A stretch of DNA of 64,000 nucleotides, from the NCBI GenBank assembly GCA_037954235.1, contig JBBMOA010000018.1, positions 14,150,001-14,214,000 of the forward strand, in the 5' to 3' direction. The notes beneath the pieces are model-generated. The model was not told the DNA's origin and searched no databases. It worked only from the letters and a program-made list of their open reading frames with translations. This stretch comes from Aulostomus chinensis. Lineage: Eukaryota; Chordata; Actinopteri; Syngnathiformes; Aulostomidae. A program made the translations under genes and the position numbers. Numbering within the stretch: position 1 is the stretch's first letter; each line of letters opens with the position of its first letter. Positions 36,269-48,600 of this stretch are shown in pieces.

Positions 36269-39200
36269 ATGTCTGGAAAAATTAAAAGTCGAAGCGCCGC
36301 AAACGCAGACTTGATATCTGGCGGTGTGTCCTGCGATGAGCGCATCTTGCGGGATTGTCATCAACTGTACACGGACCCCGACTGCGGTGAGTTGGCTCCC
36401 TTTTATCCGCCTCTCGAACATCCTGCTTTAAAGAAGTTAAAGTTATCCAGTGAGCATCTCAGCCAGCAGCTAACACGCCCGCAGCTACCTCATGAAGCTA
36501 ACCTTGTCACCTGATGCTGGACGCTAACCGTTAGCTAGCTATTAAATCACCTTTGCTTGTTGCGCTGATTTACTGCTTGGTAGCTCAGTTAACTCGACGA
36601 ACAGCATTGCTACTTGTTGTAATGCAGTATTTGTACGCGTATGGGTAGTTTTACGAGCTTGTGTTTCAGTCAGGGACATCAGTGGGTTGTCCGGACCCCC
36701 CCCCCCCCCAACACGCATACACACGCATACACACGCATACACACGCATACACACACATATATACACACACACACATATGTAAGTCTTGAAGACCAATATT
36801 GTGCTTTTCACTTCTCTAAAAGCATTTTTGGAAGTGTAGAACGGCTCTTGTCTGGTACTTCATCTTTTTTATGTAACAGCACGATTTTTTTTAAGCATAA
36901 ACTCAACATCCCTTTTGTTTTACTAGAAGAAATTAACCAGTTGTGAAATAACCACCTATGGATTTGTGTGATGGCGTTCAGGATTGATGGCGGTTGCTGA
37001 ATCCGTCGGTGTGAAGCTGCTGCCACCCAGGAAGAAGATCACGGTGATGCTGATGGGAAACCACTCTGCTGGAAAGAGCTCCTTCATCAACTGGTAAATA
37101 TATTTAACAGAATGCGACTTGACAGCACCTGTTGTCCCACCTCTGTATTTCCTGCTTATGTTCCTGGAGCATTTGGTTGTACCACAGCTCAGGAATGCTT
37201 AATTTATTTATGCGATCTATAATGCAGGAGGGCAGTAAATATCATTCTGTGAGGCTGAATTGAAACCAGCTCAGAGAAAAACAAGCTGTCAGCTTCAGTA
37301 AAGTGAACTGAACTGTGCCGAACAATGAAATGACAAACACGGCAGCATTCCTCCTCAGTGGGATCAATAAACGCGTGACTAGCAACCGTTCAAGTTCAGG
37401 GTTTTTCCCCCTCCGGTGTTGGAAATCTCCAGGCTGGAATCCGGACTTCTCTGCTGTCTTGACAGCTGTGTTGATAGTTGTATTTTTGTGCTTCAGGTAC
37501 GTTGAAGAACACGTCCAGCGCACGGGCGTGGCTATCGAAACTCAAGGCTTCAGCTTTGTTACAAGTGGACGCAAGAGAGAATCTCTCACCGTGAGTGCAT
37601 CATCCTAAACACTTGCATTGTCGCGTACTTTGAAGCGAGAGGTCATTCAGCGTCAAGCGGCAGCGATGTCGACTTCCTCTCAGTGGTGGTGGATTAAAAG
37701 GAGCCTCTCTGGTGATTTCAGTACCTCTGTAACCTGGTTCACAAGCTCCCTACTGATCTGCTTCTGTTTTATCGTCAGGGGAACGCCACCCTTCATCTGT
37801 ATCCACACTTCAAGCCTCTGCAAGAGTTCAAAGGTGAGATCTGAATCGCTCTCTCTCCCTCTGCTCTTCCACTGAGCCATCATCCGGACACTTTTTTTTC
37901 TCTTTTCTCCTCAGGCTGCTGCACTTTAAAGTGGGATGCAGCAACTGGGGCTGTCAGTCAATGAAAAGAATGCGTCTAAACTCGAACAATGTTTTGCAAG
38001 TAATCACATATAACAATTTTGATGGTTACACACTTTATGAATAAAATATATATTTATATACTCTCACACACTATAAAACTACATTGATTTTGGTAAGTCT
38101 AAATAAATGAATAATTAAGCTTAAGAGGTCCAAATCTTCCTTTGAGACCACCTCCAGTGATTACTCAGACCTCTCCATTTTCAACCTACATCCATTTATG
38201 GGATCGAGGGTGCAATTAATTTAATTTAACGCATTCATTTTTCATGATCAATTAATCAAAATGAATTGGCTATTAAAAAAAACAATAAATAGATACAAAT
38301 GCTGGTTCAGAAATGAGGTCATTTTCAAAAGTGAAGCCACAAATCAATGTGCGTGTCAACGGAGCTTTCAAGTACATCTTTATCAAAGTAGAAGTTCGTG
38401 CTAATGATCAAACGGTGTCATTAAAATCTACTAATGTTTGTTTTGTTTTGTTTTTTTTTGTTAATGGCTGTTCTCTGACCCTCCCTTGATTTCTTTTCTA
38501 GGGGTTTCAGAGTATTTGAGCACAGAGATCTGCACGTCGCGGCAGAAACGTTTCAGCTTGGTGACTTTTGTGGATTCCCCGGGGTTGGTGGACGGAGACA
38601 TGAAGTACCCCTTTGACGTGGATGAGGTCCTCCTGTGGCTCGGTGGGTCTGAGGGTTTTTGGCGTCCAGTCACATGTAAATGCTGGCGTTTGATTTTTAG
38701 GTTACTTCTTGTGGTTAAATGACACCTGGGGTTCAAAATGTACCAGCTGATCCAAATTTGATTGCGCTGCTTATGAACCCTTTTATTCCTCTGCACGAAG
38801 CTAAACGTGGAGCACCTCCTTCCATGTTGACGTTGTAATAAAATTATAGATTGTGGAACCGCATTTTAGTCCTAAATTCATCACCTTATGAGAGCTATAA
38901 TAACTGTCCTTATTTGGACCAACAACTTTATTATTCTAGTATTAGGAGTAATGCATATATTTTTATGAACAAAAATATTTTGTAGTATTACTACCACTAT
39001 AGTTATCATAGTGTTCTGATAAAAATGCAGTAATACGTGTTATTAATTACTGCTAGTGTCAGCAACATTGGGGGGTTTAGTGTTTTCTAGAAATGTAACG
39101 TTTCCTCCCGCCCTCAGGTGATCTCTGTGACCTGATCCTGGTCTTCTTTGACCCCATGGGTCAGGCTCTCTGCAAACGCACCCTCAATATCGTGGAGAAC

Positions 39201-41133
39201 CTGAATGAGAAACATGGAGATCGACTGCGTTTCTACCTGAGCAAGGCTGACGAGGCCGGGGGAGAGTCGGACAGACAGGTATGACAGGAACAGCTCAGCC
39301 TCGCATCTTTCGCCCCCCCCTAATAAACACTGCAGCTAAGCTAGGACACGCCCTCTTTATGTGAGGTCAGCTGATGAAGGGTTTAGTCGTGCAGACGTGA
39401 AGATATTCCTCTACATTGCAGTTTGTCTCAGTGACACTCAGACTTATTTGTTTTTGTGTGACTGGCTGCCACAGAGAGTCATGATGCAGATTGTCCAGGA
39501 GCTCTGCAAACGACCGGGACTCAACAAATGTGGTTTCGACATGCCCACCATCTACATTCCTAATCCAAACAAGGTAGGGGAGGAGGCGCATACGTCCGCC
39601 CCGGGAAACGTGATCTCTGCATGTCGTTCTAATGACATTGTTGTCTTTTGCTCCTGTGCTCAGCCAAGTCGCTGTGTCAACCAGATTGAGGAAGTGTGCC
39701 GCACCGTGGAGAAAACCATTAACCAGACAGTCCAGAATACGCTCAACTCCCTGGAGAAGGACTGTGAGGTCATTGGTCAGGCCATCGCTGACACGCTGGC
39801 GAATGACAGGTAAACACACAGGAAGTGAAGAGGTGGAGTTTACAGGTTGTGTTGTAAAATCGGAAAATCCAAACCTCATTGAGAGACCAAGCATCGAAAA
39901 AGTTGCCCGCATGTGGCTTTTTGCCTCACGTTTCTGTTATTTCAGCATTATTTGACTGAGACTTTCATGAGATGCGGCTGATCGCCTTTAGATTAGAACT
40001 CACATTCTCCAGTCTTTCCATCATTCACCACTTAAAAAAACAACAAGTCTGTATTTCTGTCTTGGCATGATAAATGTTTAGGTGTTCCAGTTGTGCGATC
40101 CTGTGCAGAGAGTAACTGACTCAGACCAGTGGGACACACGTGGTAGCATCCAGGAGAATAACCCCGAGCCTCTTCTCTCGCAGGCACACCAGCGCGGCCA
40201 ACCGCCGTGCGCGCTGCAAGAGCTGCTTCCTGACTCTCCTGGGCTTCAGCGTCCCGCTTGCCCTCCTGGGTCTACTGGTTGTGGGTACTCTGTCCCAGGA
40301 GTTGCTGGAGATGGCTCTGGGTCGCCAAGGCACAGAGGCGCTCTCCCTCTATCTGGTGAGTTTATGGGAGTGTTGGTGACACAACCAGTCACCAGTTGCG
40401 CAGTCAGCGTTTGAAGCGGTGTTATTGTGATCGACAGATTCCCATCGTGCGACTGTTGGACTCGCTCTCTGGGGAGCAGCAGCTGTACGGCTGCGGTGGG
40501 CTCGTCCTGCTCTCCTTCCTCCTGCTCATCATCGCGCGCTTCTCCTTCAGGTAGGAAAATAACCTGCAGCGACCAAGCGAAAGACAAGCGGCCAACTTTC
40601 ACTTCTTGAATTGTATTAGGTGTTTCTTGTTCGTTTCTACCCTCACACACTGCTGCAGCTGCGACTGTGACGTATCTGTACCCTAAACTAGAGAAACACC
40701 ATTATTTTGAGGCATTAAGTCTCATCCTCGTCCATTATTTTTCCAGAAGCTGTTAACTGTTTTTTTTTTTTCCCCCTAAGCAGCTTCATGTATTTGGAGC
40801 GCTATGGATTTGCTGCGCATCTCAATGAAGAATTAGAAATAAAGCGCGCTCATCACCTGCAGCTTTTGGGCTGATTTCAAAAATGCTGGGTTTGAACTCT
40901 TTGCAGGACTCTTGCAACTCTCTCCGGCAAACAGAAACGGCAACTGCAGGAGAAGCTGGAGTTCGTTCAGGAGGTGGCCAAGACCAAGAAGGTAAGACGC
41001 GTGAGATGCGGAAACACTTGCCGCCATAATAATACAGGATCCCCTTCTAACTGTCTGTTGTCCGTCCTTCTAGAAAAAGCTATATGAAGAATATCTGCGT
41101 CAGAGTGTCAGCGATCATGACATGGACTTGTAG
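36269..41133 (+). CDS. Dynamin/EHD-like GTPase with C-terminal membrane hairpin
   Basis: Exons: 36269-36386, 36982-37093, 37497-37590, 37779-37833, 38502-38642, 39118-39278, 39475-39573, 39664-39809, 40184-40355, 40438-40550, 40907-40991, 41074-41133. Phases agree and give 451 aa. The start ATG has A at -3. GTPase motifs: P-loop GNHSAGKSS at 65-73, G3 DSPG at 151-154 and G4 SKAD at 216-218. The spacing and the FFDPMGQ/SKAD pattern recall EHD proteins and sarcalumenin more than classical dynamins. Two hydrophobic segments lie at about 322-344 and 384-401, joined by a ~40-residue loop. A basic, probably helical tail (GKQKRQLQEKLEFVQEVAKT) follows and ends HDMDL. GTPase plus paired membrane segments near the C-terminus is the general plan of membrane-shaping or fusing dynamin relatives. 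I do not recognise a named vertebrate orthologue, and function is inferred only from this architecture. Confidence 0.88.
36711..36776. repeat. ACACGCATAC minisatellite followed by (CA)n
   Basis: Four perfect copies of the 10-mer ACACGCATAC (36711-36750) follow a poly-C run and lead into CA/TA repeats. It lies in intron 1 of the GTPase gene. Confidence 0.9.
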
Positions 41134-41705
41134 AAGACTGAAATGCCCCGCCCCCCCGTCTCCAGAGACTAAGGACCAAACACAGCACAGCCGGTTTAAG
41201 TGTGACGTACGCTCTTTGAAACCCAGTGACTTGTTGGAGCTGCGGGTGCTGTAACACGATTATCTAAATGTTGCCTCTATAAAACTGTTAGAACACACTA
41301 CCTGAGGATGTTACGAGCATTTCTATAAATTCCGTGCCTCCATTCCACATCGAATTCAGGCTTATACCACTTATGATATTTAAAGTATTTATAATATTTC
41401 TTTATCAGAGAAACTGTATTTTTGGTTAATCGCCATACTGTATAGCACTGGTTCATCTGAGGCACTTTGTTACTGTTTTTGAAACCTTCCACCAGCATTT
41501 TATACAGTTTTTGGACTGCTTGGTATCGTGAATTTTTCCATTTTTGGGATCAATCACATCATGGCCAGTTGTTACTTGGACTGAAGAGTCAATTATCTGA
41601 AGTGGATTGTAAATGAGCAATCGTGACCTTTTCTCTGTAACCGATCTGACTTTTTTGTATTTCTCTTTCCTAAACTGTAATCATGTTTTAATCACGACTG
41701 AAATC

Positions 41706-41711
41706 AATAAA
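41706..41711 (+). terminator. Polyadenylation signal of the GTPase gene
   Basis: AATAAA lies 573 nt after the stop codon and is followed by TGTT-type sequence. It is the first canonical signal and gives a 3'UTR of about 0.6 kb. Confidence 0.7.
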
Positions 41712-41734
41712 ATGATGTTCCATGAAGTAAAGGA

Positions 41735-42600
41735 CCCGCTGCTGCCTTGAGGTTTTGTTTTCATTCTTTTTTTTATGAGCGGTTAGTGAAACATGTTCAA
41801 GTTCACCTCCCATCGTGTATCTGACAGCGTCCCTGCGTGTCCTTGAAATGTCTAACGTCTAATTCGAATTTTAGGGCTTTTAGAAAGTGATGTCGATTTT
41901 ATAAAGTCGCAGAAATGCTCAGGAACCTGAGGTGCAAACGTCAAGCATTAGATGCAGACTGAATACTGCAAGTAATCGTTGGACTCTGGTTTTCTTTCCG
42001 ATCCTTATTTTTCCTTGCTAGTATTTGGGTAAAATAAGTCTTAAATTGTATTAAATAATAGCCTGAACATCTAAAATTACATGTGCTGTAATCATGTGCT
42101 TGCACTTAAAAATGTGAGGAATGTGACGTTGGGTTTCTCAGGAAAAGGCCCAAAGACCTTCAAGATGGTGTCCACACTGTCAAAGAATTGAAAATTGTGT
42201 GGAATTTTTGTTGTTGTTGTTGTTGGTATTTTTAACCCGGAATGTTTTACTTGTCAAGTTGAGAGGATTTTTTCTGAACCTCTGTTGTTTCATGAGGTTC
42301 ACAGGACAACAGGAGGATGTTTAAATATTACTGATTTATTCCCAAATCTTATTTATTAGTGCAGGCCTCCAGGTTGAAAATGTGGGTCAGTGACCTCCAG
42401 GGATCCCTGCTCGTAATGTCCCAGATATTCAGATTGAAGGAAAGATAAATCCCGTTTATAACACCAGAGAAAGAAGCCAGGACTCTCGGCTAAGAGGGAA
42501 AGGCGTTTTTGAACAGGAAAGACGTTGACGTGATTTCCGCAGGCTCAGACCGGGGAAAGTAGTTTCCTGAAGTTGACACTGCTCGGATAACATCCCCACC
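41735..42600. other. Intergenic, GTPase gene to rabep2
   Basis: No gene is seen. A short (TTG)n tract lies at about 42208-42225. The right end should contain the rabep2 promoter, but no TATA box or strong box cluster stands out. Confidence 0.5.
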
Positions 42601-42699
42601 AAAGCTCTGGTGGTGTGGATTCAAAATGGCCCGGACGAGTTTGCCTATCCTCCCTTGATTCTCAATATCCGGTATTATTGGTCAGATGCGCCGCCGGTG

Positions 42700-45600
42700 A
42701 TGGAGCTGTCAGGGGAGAAGAAAGAAGACCCAGGTAATAAAACATTATCATGCCTTATGCCAGCAACAGGTGAGCCGACCGCTTCACACTCGAATGTTGG
42801 CAAACACGAACCTGTTGCTCCTCGTCCTTACTGAAACCTGTTGGTGAAGCTCTTTGGTTAGGAAAGTGCTAGTTAGCTTAGCATCGGAATGAAGGGACGC
42901 TAGCTCGCTAGCCGCCAGCTATGTAACCCTCCACTACTCTGGTGCTAATTTATCTCCGGAGAATCTAGACGTTATAAACCGCTCGAAGAAGTCCACTACC
43001 CCAATAATTTAGATCAACCAGAGTTCCAGTCCAGGTCAGCGGTCATTTCATCTCGAAGACACCAACTTAATGTAACAGAGGAGCTTTTTTTTGACGTCAC
43101 ACAATTTGCTTAACTAGTGCTAGTTAAATTAAACGAACTACGCTCATTCCCAGGAGACCCAAGAGTTAGCAAGACTAGCTTAGCTCCCCTGGCTTGATTT
43201 TTTCCCCCCCCTTAAGTTGGAGAAAAATGACTTGAATTTAACTGTAAAAATGGGAGAATGAAAAAGAGGAGTTGTGTTTACTTAAATCATATTTTCCATT
43301 GAGTAGAACTGTACTTATACATGTACATGTAGTTTCTCAATCCATACTCGTGGCGAAACAAGGTGCTCATTTCTCATATGAAACTAATTAGCCTGCTGTC
43401 ATTCTTCATTCCATTTCTTTCATCAACAACATCTATTAAAGCTGCAAATTGGGACTCTTTGCAATGGCAGCAGTGCCCTCTGCTGCCGCAAGTGGTCATT
43501 ACAGGATGCAGCATTTAAACGCTGCACAAAATAAATGTTATTATAACTGCAGAAAGTCTACAGGAGGCAAAGTGGATTTATGTGTGTTGTCATCTGGTAC
43601 TGCAGCACAAATATCAGGAGTTAGTAGTTGGTTTGTACAAGCACTGACCTGTCAGTCCTCTAAACTAAAGTCACAGTCATGCGGTTTTATTTTATTATGA
43701 ATTCATAATACTGATCGATTTTATGTACAAGTCATGTCCGTTTTCAGCTGCTCCTCTGTGGCTGAAGCTCAAGGATTCTCACATCAGAGCCATGGATTAC
43801 AACGTTGGAATTAAGTTATTTTGATATATTTTCTAAACATTTTGCCTGGAATTATGGAGTTTAGGGGAAACATGGGGCCTTGGGTGATGTTGTCCTCAAG
43901 TGTCTCTGTTGAATGTTTATGAGCTTCTGACACAGAAAACAGAAACGGCGTGAGTCACTTAGGCGCTGGGTACATTCATCCTTACGAGGCACTAAAGATG
44001 TCTGCAGAAATGACCGACTCCATGTTCAAGTCTCTAACGTCTTTATCACGACGGGTGTCATCAAGCAGGTGTTGAGGGTGGTGACTGGAAATTTAAGAGT
44101 CACCATTCTTCCCGGTACAAGTGTGTGTGTGTGTGTGTGTTTTTTCTCTTGAGGCTTTAATTTTGAGGCAAAATAGTTGCAAAATGTTACTTTAAGTGTT
44201 TCTGAGAGGTATCGTCAAATTTCACGATCCCTGTTCCGTGTAAAGAGCGGCTCCTGAAACCCGTTGTGAGGTTTTATAAGGCTGACTTAGAGGTTTCTCT
44301 CTTTTTAGTGCATTCTCCTTCTTGTTACTGTCCCTTTGCCACCAATCAGCAGGAAACACCCCACAGAAACACAAAGGTCTGTCCTCCCGCTGCCTGCATG
44401 TGTTTCCTCCAGGTGCCTCGGCTTCCTTCCACACATCAAAAACATGCAGCTTAGGTTAATCAAGGCCTCTAAATCGCCCAAAGGTGTGAATATGAGTCTG
44501 AATGATTGTCTGTGTCTGTAGTTCATTTTTTCAGGATTATCCAGTCACAGCTTTTAAGCTCATCAGTATTTTCTTTGTACAGCAAAGTTTTTACCCTCAT
44601 ATTAAAAAAAAATCAAGTCACCTTCAGCTCACAGGACAAACAATGCAACTGAAAGTTCTTTATATTTTAGAAGTTTCAACGATTGCTGCAGTATCAGAAA
44701 AGATGTGCTTTGCAAAATTGAGGATGGGTTTTTTTGTTTTTTTTTTCCCTAAGTTTTGATTCCTCTAAATGTGCCCTCACATCAACAGAATGAAGAGTAG
44801 GCTCCTAAACCTGTTTGTCTCTTTCACAGAGAGAAGCCTGCAGGCCGAACTAGCCGAGTGCCAAGCCCAGGTCGAACACTGGCAGGGCGTTGCGACAATC
44901 TGTGAATTGAGCAAACAGGAGGAACTGGCCGAGCTGCAAAAACAATGCGATCAAGAGATCCAGTCTCTGCAGGAGGCACTCAGAGGTCAGCGATTCTGTC
45001 AGTTACACGGCCTAACGCTGCATTTTTGTTTGGTCTCAAGGAGAGGAAATTAAAAACATGTCGGTCCGTGTACGTGGGCATGTCGACTTCTAAATGTTTG
45101 AGGACTTTGACGCAAACGCAAATGATGTTTGGGGCTTTGTTCAACAAATGTCTGCGGGGAAATGGTAAATGAAGCGTTAAACGCCAAGGACCTCTATGTT
45201 GGACAAGTGCAAAATAATGATATAAAGCAACAATACATACATGCTGCGCACAAATGTAAGACTACTTTGACCAAAGACCTGACAACATCGTATTTAACGG
45301 GATTTTCAGAAGTAAAATTCCACTTTGATACCACGCTGTCGTTTTGACTCTCGCAGCCGAGAGCCTCTGAACACAGCTCAGCTTTAATCTTTCTATCAAG
45401 TCAAATGGAGACGGAGACGTCGGGCCTTTCAGAAGCTCTTCAAAAAAAGAAGAAGCTTGATCTGCATTCCGCTTTTAGTGCTTATTTATTTTTGTAAGAG
45501 AGGAAAAAGGTTCTTAGACTTCAGCTCGCCATGAGATGAAAGCAGGCACAAACTTTCTGTTCTAATTACAGGAAGCTTCTGACGTTTGTAAGTGACGCGA

Positions 45601-48600
45601 GCAAAGCAAGTCTCAGGTAGTCTCATCCTAGCGTTTCCATGCCTTGTTCTTGGCCAAAACATTTCCTCCTCGGGGGAGAAAATGTAAAATTAAAGAAAAT
45701 TGTGCACATTTTAAAATATCAACTTTTACTTAAGATATTTCGGTGCATTTTCCTGATGGTTTTAAGGTTATAATTGATATATAAAGAATGTGTAGATGGT
45801 CGGTTTCAGTATTTATTTTTTTGTCTTTAATGAGCCTCTTTAGAAGTGACTTCCTTCATGGTCCTGCTGTGTTCTCAGAGACGGCGGCGCAGTATGAGGC
45901 CAGGATAGCTTCCCTGAATTCTCAGCCAGCCGAGTGGAGGAGAACCAGCAGCCAGAACCAGGTCAGTACCCAACTGTCTTGTCTCGCCCCAAAAGAATTT
46001 GCATTTGACATTTGGACTCAATCCTACTGATTGGTTCTCTCCTCCTAGACGAGTGGAAGGAAAGGCAGGATGGACGTAGAGGTGGCCAGTAATGAATCGA
46101 CGGACAGGTCACCCAGCCAATCGGCCGAGCCCGAGGCGGTGACTGAGGGAGAGGGGGCAGCGCTCCCTACGGACGGGTATTTTGCACTACGGCACTGCGA
46201 CTCGGCCTCACTGTCCTCCTTCTCTTTAGACACCCCCTCTCTGCCCAGAAAACTCCACTCTCAGGAAGACACAGACTCTCTGGTCTCCACGGGGACTCTG
46301 GTGCCTGAAGCCATCTACCTGCCGCCGGCTGGACACCGGCTGGTCACCCACTGCGACTGGGATGCACTCAACGCTCAGGTGGGATTTGCTTCACAGGGTT
46401 TAAAACTTGTGAATCCACTTTATTAAAGAGATGTTTGACCTTGTGTCTGAAAGTGTTGCAGTGTAATGAAGTGTGTGTGTGTGTGTTGGACAGGTGGCAG
46501 AGTTGCGTGGCGAGGTGAGTCAACTGCAGGCCGAGAAAGAAGAGCTGGAGAAAGAACTTGATACGCAAACCAACCACACACACAAGCAGGTAGGACTATT
46601 GCCTGTGAAGGTGTGAGCCAGTCACACACACACTCACACTGGGTGGAGGGGGAGTGCAGACTTTGAACTCATTACTGTGTGTGCGCGCGCACGCGCGTGT
46701 GTGTGTGTGTGTGTGTTCAGGTATCCATGCTCCAGTCTCAAGTCCACACCTCTGAAGCCCTCCTCCAGGATTTACAGAAGTCTCTCAACCAATCACAGAG
46801 TGCTGTCCAGACTCGGCTGGTGAGTGATATGAGGCTGTCACGTGACTCCCTTTAGCTTATTCTAAACTTTCCAAAACTATCAGTCATGTCGCATCTTTAC
46901 AGTGCTCTCACCACAGATTCATACTCGAGAACATGAGAAGAGGTCGAAATGATTCCAAATCAGTCGTCAGGTCCAGGTTTATTGCTCCTGTTAAACCAAG
47001 CGTTTTTGTGCGTGTGCTCACATGAAAGGGGTGAAGCCGGCACGAGACAACCTGCTGCCGTCACAGAACGGCAGAGAGCCGCGTATTTCACTCAAGAGGA
47101 ACAAACTGTAACCCTGAACACACATGAAGAATATAGATCCATAATTCACAACTGCTGAAGCCAAAGCAGGAAGGAGAGATGGCCAAAAATAACTGTAATT
47201 TTCAACATCACTGTTCATTAGGAAGACAGGTGTAGATCTGACCAGAAGCACCTTTGATTGACATGTCATGAATGATGAGCTTATGGCAAATTTAATGTAC
47301 AGTCGCGTCACATTATCAGCTACAGCAGTGTTTTTATCCAGAAACGCGCGAGTTGGAAGTAGCGAGATACGGTCTGGAGTATGAGACTGCACTGGTTATG
47401 TCTTCCTTCCTTCCCTCGTGTATTCAGTAGCTAATCGTGTGTGTCTGTGTTTGTGTGTGTGTGTGTGTTTGATGGTTTTGTGAGTCCAGGCAGAGCTTTC
47501 CTTCTCCCAGAGGAAGATGTGCAGTGAGCTGTCCAGGCTGAAAGGAGAGGAGGTGGACGACGAGGCACTGGACCGCAGCTCCTCGTTCCCTCTGACGCTG
47601 CAGGTGCATGTTCCTGCTACAGTGCTCCTGCCCCAGAGTGCTACCGATCAAACCAAAAAGCCCTTTCACAACATGTGTAATATAATGGTGGTTTGCAGCA
47701 CAAGTAGTCAAATATTAAGAAGTAGTTTTATGGTATTTGAAAAGGAACAGAAACTGGTGAGAGGCCCTTATACTTAGAGGTCAGTTCCTCAGAATCAAGT
47801 GCTAATTTCAGAGGTTTCTGAACATTGACTTGTCTTGTGGTGGTGGTGGAAAACGGAAATGTCACCTCATTGCTTGTCGAGGGAAGAGATGCACTCACGC
47901 TTGTTCACTGTGTGACTCTAACCAGGGGGCGCACTGTGAGGAGCGGCTCCGCATCGAGATAGTCAACCTGAGGGATCAGCTGGACGCCCGGGCTGAGGAG
48001 AACGGTTGGTGCATTGTGTCATTGTTATTATCAAGGCCTTCTTCCCCTCGCATAGACCGTTTTTGACCACGACCTGTTTCTGATTCTTCACTCTCTCTCT
48101 TCCTGCCTACCTCCTCGTGGAACCATAACTGTCAGAGGTTCTAGAGGGTGAGTGAACCAGTTCTACCTACTGAACCAGTTTTTGGTTAAGTGATTGTTTG
48201 ATTGATTTATTTGAGGTTTATTTTAACCTGAAAGGAACAGGACAACATTTTGAGCAATAGGCTTATTCACCATCCTTGTCAGAAGATGGATACCCTTCTC
48301 TCCTGTGTCATTAGGAAGCTGAGCGCCACCTGGCTGCTAGTTAGCTTAGCACAATGAATGGTAGTGTTCCTATAACATTTGCTCTTCTTCAGTGGGGACA
48401 GTCCTTAGGAGGTATAGTCTGGTCTTTTGACTATGGAAGATGCGCTTTGTCTCTCATCAACTGTCCCATTCAGACACACCTAGAGAGCAAACACACATAT
48501 TTCATTGCACTTGACACAGTTAAACATTTACATGACAACCAATCAGCTGCCAGCCCAGGAACATGGAGGAAGGTGCCGATTAGTTCAGCACGAGAGCTAC

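Noticed and set aside
36711..36776. Tandem 10-mers as a CRISPR-like array
   Set aside because: The units are contiguous with no spacers and grade into CA repeats. It is a minisatellite in a vertebrate intron.
39367..39912. 181-codon minus-strand open frame
   Set aside because: It runs antisense across exons 7 and 8 of the GTPase gene, whose codon structure explains the lack of stops.
42610..42699. Upstream extension of the rabep2 reading frame
   Set aside because: The first codon is GTG, not ATG. The first in-frame ATG is at 42700 with good context, and the upstream residues do not resemble rabaptins.
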